22,334 bases of DNA from assembly GCA_014925825.1 (NCBI GenBank), contig JACGCK010000455.1:1-22334 (forward strand), written 5' to 3'. Positions 18,744 to 22,334 of this stretch are shown piece after piece; positions within the stretch are counted from its first letter, which is position 1, and each line of letters starts with the position of its first letter. This DNA is from Pholiota molesta. Its lineage: Eukaryota; Basidiomycota; Agaricomycetes; Agaricales; Strophariaceae. The notes below the pieces were generated by a model. It was not told where the DNA came from. It did not search any database and worked only from the letters and a program-made list of their open reading frames with translations. The translations under genes were made by a program, and so were the position numbers.

Positions 18744-20862
18744 TTATGTGGCGTCAATAGGAAAACCCACAACAGCCCTAATGGTGTCGGCGAAAAAGGC
18801 TTTTTCCGCAGCCTCTTCTTCGCTCGAACAAGACGTCTGAGGGCCGAACACGACCAAAATCAGCTCGTGCATCCGGCCATCTGAGAGCGACTGTGTCCAA
18901 TCGATGATATCAGGTCTCGATGCCAGTTCCGACTGCTCCGCCTCAAGCTCGGCGCGCATGCGCACCATCAGCGTCGCACACGCGAGCAGTAGCTCAAATT
19001 TAACCCGTAGAAGCAGGTCGGGAGCAGCCCAAGGGGTTTGGACTGTGCGTTGTGACTGTGCTGTGCGCGTTGTTCTAGAACGTCCATTCGCTTGCGACGG
19101 CGCTCCGAGGGATGCTTCATTCCTCGCTTGAACTTTTGCGAGTTTTGAAACGTCAGCAAAGGGCGGAAGACGTGGTCGAGGAGGTGGAGCAATGGTTATT
19201 GGAGTCGATAGAGATGTATCATTTGTAGGAGTCGTTGCATTCGCGCTACTAGTACTGTCTGCAGGTAGAATTGCGACCGGTGTTGCGGACTCGACGGACT
19301 TTACAGGAGTCACGGGCTGAGGCGGTGTTGCTTCAGAAATATTGATTTCTTGAGGAGCAGATACTCTTGCGCTAGTCCGAGGTCTGGGTAAAATTCTAGG
19401 AGTTGGAGTTGGTCGCTTGAGGGCAGACACCAGTTGTGGTCTATCCGAGGTTGGATTCGGCGCGAACGGATTAACTTCATCAAACTTGTTGCTATTCGTG
19501 CTGGATCGACTGCTGGCTTTGGGCGCTTGATGAGGAATAGAAGAGGTCATAACACCATCCAGATCCTGTAGAATTTTCTGACATAGTAGTATTTTAAATG
19601 CAAGGGTGGCAGATGTGCTGGACAGAACAGAGAAGAGCCTAGTCAAAGGGTGAGGAGACGGGCTAGAATCAGTAGACAGGTCTTGAGGTCTGGAGGGTGA
19701 ATTTCGAGATGATGTTCCGATAGAGGAAGAGGAAGCGAACTGGGCCAGTGCAGTCGATGCAAGTGAAGAGACGTTTAGATACGGTGTTTGTGACAGATCA
19801 ATGAACTATCAAATGATTGATGATTGATTAGTTATAAAATCAGTATTAGAGATGCGACCTACAAGATTCAGAAGACGCAAGCCGATTCGTTGGCGTCTCC
19901 AGTCAGATTGTTGGATTGCAAAAGCAACGATTTTGAGAGGTTCAGATGCGTCCCAACGGGTATTGGTATTGAGAGGAGGCGGGGGGAGTTGTCTGAGTAA
20001 TAAAGGGGAGTATTTATCTAAAACGAACGCGCGCCAGAGTGAGCTGGCCAGACTTGGATGAACAAGAAAAAGACATACGCATGCTTTTGAATTGCGTTAC
20101 TTCCGCATCTTTCTCAAATAGCGCTACAAGCCATTCCAAAAGAAACCATGAATCTTCCCCAACCACTTTAGTGTCTCCCACCTCCGTATTCATATTGAAC
20201 GAGGCATCTCTTCCTAGTGAACGCATGCTGCTTCCTTTCCGCACCTTAGGCGTCCCAAATATCTGCATTGCGCGATTGGCGTAGCCTTCTTTTAGGAGTT
20301 CCCAAACACTGCGCGCGTTTCTAATGGCAGCGGATTGATTGTATATAGGACTGTCCAAGTAGTCGAAGGCGAACTGTGCGCCACCTTCACCGCCTATGCT
20401 GACTTGCCGCCTGACTTCTGTGTCAGGGTAACTTGGCAAGGCTGTCGCAATATCCTGCGGAGAGTTCGTAGATATAAATGCAAAAAGAAGGTTCTGAGAT
20501 GCCAAGACAGTTTGGGGCGACAGGACGAGAGCAGATTTTGATTGTTTGACTATTTTGCGAGGAGATTGGAGTAGGAGCGCCGCAGAATCGCGGACGGGAT
20601 CAGTCCCAGATTCATCCAGACGTACTTCATGAGAGTTTGAATGAAGCGCAATGAACAAGAGATGCAGAATGTGTATTCTATGAGTATATTAGCGCGAATC
20701 AGAATGGAAAAAGAGGACGTCTACATTGATGGTTTGTGGTCTGGGCGAACGCAGCTGGTCGAGCATAGCAATTCCGCTTTCGAATTGGGCTTCCTCAAGA
20801 GCATTGTCTACAATTTGGCGCAGGTACTTGCCCATTTCTGGGGTGGCATTCTGGCTTGCCAT
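18744..20862 (-). CDS. Unrecognised large protein, 4 exons, doubtful first junction
   Basis: Likely exons: 20862-20725, 20677-20079, 20017-19863 and 19805-18744; the last three agree in phase. The first exon starts MASQNATPEMGKYLRQIVDN and ends LDQLRSPRPQTIN. The second begins with IHILHLLFIALHS in a frame that the GT...AG junction does not preserve, so one base is out or the splice is misplaced. The middle part looks globular and helical: DSWFLLEWLVALFEKDAEVT, then SPLLLRQLPPPPLNTNTRWD, DWRRQRIGLRLLNL and FIDLSQTPYLNVSSLA. The C-terminal third has a long Ser/Thr/Pro-rich linker and ends in a helical acidic segment (AELEAEQSELASRPDIIDW) up to VVGFPIDAT. About 650 residues in all. I do not recognise the family; it is probably a conserved basidiomycete protein. 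It diverges from the CUE gene over 122 bp. Confidence 0.75.
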
Positions 20863-20984
20863 GGTGCGGTAATGAAAAAGTGTGGTCACTGTGGAAAGAC
20901 GCGTCCTAATGAAGTGTCACGCGCGGTCACGCACACGGGACCAAAGCGCAGCTTGCAGCCTGAGCTTACGCACCTTCTACTACC
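20863..20984. promoter_or_regulatory. 122-bp divergent promoter with ACGCGT box
   Basis: This is the whole space between two divergent ATGs. It contains ACGCGT (20899-20904), the MluI cell-cycle box consensus bound by MBF in ascomycete yeasts, and a GC-rich stretch with repeated TCACGC words (tcacgcgcggtcacgc). The presence of the word is seen; its use in this organism is inferred. Confidence 0.4.
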
Positions 20985-22334
20985 ATGACAGAGCATACTG
21001 AAAACCCGTTCCAGCAATCTAATAGTCCCCCGGCTATCCCACCCAGTCAATCTTCTGCCTCAGATGCTACAGCCTCGAGTCCGCCTCCGGCGCGTCTTGT
21101 GAGATCACAGTCTCCTAGTCCGTCGCCATCAGCAGCTGCTATAAACGACAATCCACCTACACCCCACCTAGATGACGAACAAGAACGAGAAACCGTTAAT
21201 GACCCAAGGGTTATCGCACTTCGTGGAATGTTCCCTGACTACGACGATCTTATCTTGTGCGCTCTTCCTACCATCCTTTCGTTGAAAGCTCATTAGTCCA
21301 ATTAAATCGTTCATCCAGGCAGTCTGTGCTTCAATCCGTTGGCGGAAATCAGGACCGTGCAATCGATGCCCTGCTTGGAATGAGTGATCCCGACTATCGC
21401 AGTGAAGCACCTGCACCAGTCGCTCCCCAGGCCCCTGCATTCGTAAGTCAATCCTCTGGCCGCTTCTAATTTCTGTATTCATGCATGCTGTATTTACAGT
21501 CGCAAGAAGAGCTGGATGAACAATTTGCTCGTCAACTTGCCTTACAAGACAACAACGGGAAACAGAACAGTGGATCCAAGCGCACGGAGGCGCCCAGCCT
21601 ACACCTACGTTTATCAATCGACCCGCCCAAATGCGCGTCAGGGGTGGAGCCCTCAGCCTGCCCAAGGAAGACAGGCCGGGCGAGTTTCAAGAACAGCTAA
21701 GCAAGTTCGCAGAGAGTGAGTAACACTGCCGAGTTGATGTCTGCGCACTCCTGCGGCCCGCTAACGAAATGCTTTCTTCTTTTCGCCCTTGTCTTTTGTT
21801 TGTTTCGGTGCTTACCTGCAGCCGGAAAGAAGACGATAGGAAATATCTTCTCCAAGGTCAAAGCCAAGATTCAAGAACTCGAACAGGGACGACCTGTTGC
21901 GGGACAAGGGTCTGGAATACAGCAACAAGGATGGAATTCGCCGCCTACGGGAGGCTATATTTTCACCTCCGCAATCGCAGCAACAACAGCCTGCTTATTA
22001 TGATCCTAATCCTCAGCAGAGAACCTCGGGGCCGCGCGGATATCACCTCCCTTAGAGGTTATGATCTCAGCGGCCCCGCAACATCCTCCTCTCCTCCTGT
22101 CCAGACAACGACTTCGCAACTCCGATCCGAGCCTTCTCCACAGCCTATTACTGTGCCTCCCCCCCAGCCTGGACCTACTTTGGACGGTGGAAAACTGGGC
22201 CTTCTCCCAAAGCGGCCAGTGACTTTGCTACGCGATCCTGCTGCGCCTAATAATGCTTCAGGTGCTCCGGGTGCGTCAGCAACGCCCGCAGCACCTGTCA
22301 ACCCGTTTATCATGATGATGATTACGACGACGAC
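20985..22334 (+). CDS. CUE-domain ubiquitin-binding protein (Cue5-like), partial, frame broken
   Basis: Exons: 20985-21256, 21319-21442, 21500-21715 and 21822 to the window edge. Exons 1-2 join cleanly. The N-terminus is Pro/Ser-rich, then DPRVIALRGMFPDYDDLI-LQSVLQSVGGNQDRAIDALL forms a CUE domain (MFP motif; second helix with RAIDALL). Such domains bind ubiquitin; Cue5/Tollip-type proteins act as adaptors for autophagy of ubiquitinated aggregates. Exon 3 starts SQEELDEQFARQLALQ, and later shows EFQEQLSKFAE in another frame, spliced into TGKKTIGNIFSKVKAKIQEL. Further on, a PPQSQQQQPAYYDPN stretch, then GKLGLLPKRPVTLLRDP, then an acidic end, lie in yet other frames. The changes sit at short homopolymers. 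The protein logic is intact between breaks, so sequence error is more likely than an old pseudogene. Confidence 0.75.
21553..22300 (+). other. Cluster of homopolymer-linked frame changes in the CUE gene
   Basis: Coherent protein segments switch frame near GGG at about 21557-21559 (one base missing), near TTTT at about 21960-21963 (one extra, or an unusual intron from 21897), near GGGG around 22028-22031 (one extra), and near CCC around 22300-22303 (one missing). A further change around GGG at 21677-21680 is possible. No in-frame stops interrupt the expected segments between these points. Confidence 0.55.

Noticed and set aside
21168..21665. 165-codon - strand open frame
   Set aside because: Antisense of the CUE-domain gene, with no motif.
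1..22334. Mobile element, CRISPR array, prophage or biosynthetic cluster
   Set aside because: No terminal repeats, transposase or reverse transcriptase motifs, spaced repeat arrays or cluster enzymes seen. All direct repeats are two- or three-copy units of 5-10 bp.

Overview
The window looks like nuclear DNA of a filamentous basidiomycete, probably an Agaricomycete. Genes are densely packed on both strands and carry many short introns (about 47-106 nt) with GT...AG ends. The recognisable proteins are fungal: a division 1 chitin synthase, a fungal TRP/Flc-like channel, mitochondrial OSCP, a membrane-anchored Smr protein, an ICMT-like methyltransferase, an R3H protein and a CUE protein. I see no operons, no CRISPR array, no prophage and no transposon open reading frame.

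Layout. 1-1176 (-): 5' two-thirds of an R3H-domain protein, running off the left edge, with a one-base frame break. 1729-5785 (-): chitin synthase in 19 exons, four of them micro-exons of 14-25 nt; the exon lengths sum to 3057 nt, exactly 1018 codons plus stop. 5955-6142 (+): a possible tiny gene with a broken frame. 6694-6775 (-): tRNA-Ser(AGA). 7267-9448 (+): Smr-domain protein with N-terminal membrane segments. 10384-11216 (-): ICMT-like methyltransferase. 11217-12701: a 1.5-kb gap with two weak open frames. 12702-13444 (-): ATP synthase OSCP subunit, ending in an 11-nt exon. 14212-16860 (+): TRP/Flc-like membrane protein. 17732-18222 (+): small unknown protein with a cysteine-rich start. 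18744-20862 (-): large unrecognised protein. 20985-22334 (+): CUE-domain protein, running off the right edge and showing several frame changes at homopolymers.

The genes do not form one pathway. They are a normal mix of cell wall synthesis (chitin synthase), membrane or calcium/wall homeostasis (TRP/Flc), mitochondrial energy supply (OSCP), protein methylation and ubiquitin binding. CDS coordinates below were built by hand from reading frames, splice signals and conserved motifs; exon coordinates are given in each entry.

I did not find a convincing new biological system. The points most worth a second look are the micro-exon structure of the chitin synthase (its catalytic E-D-R motif is split by a 14-nt exon), the frame breaks in several otherwise healthy genes (most likely sequence errors clustered near the right end), the anchored Smr architecture, and a palindrome-like AP-1/E-box cluster upstream of the R3H gene.
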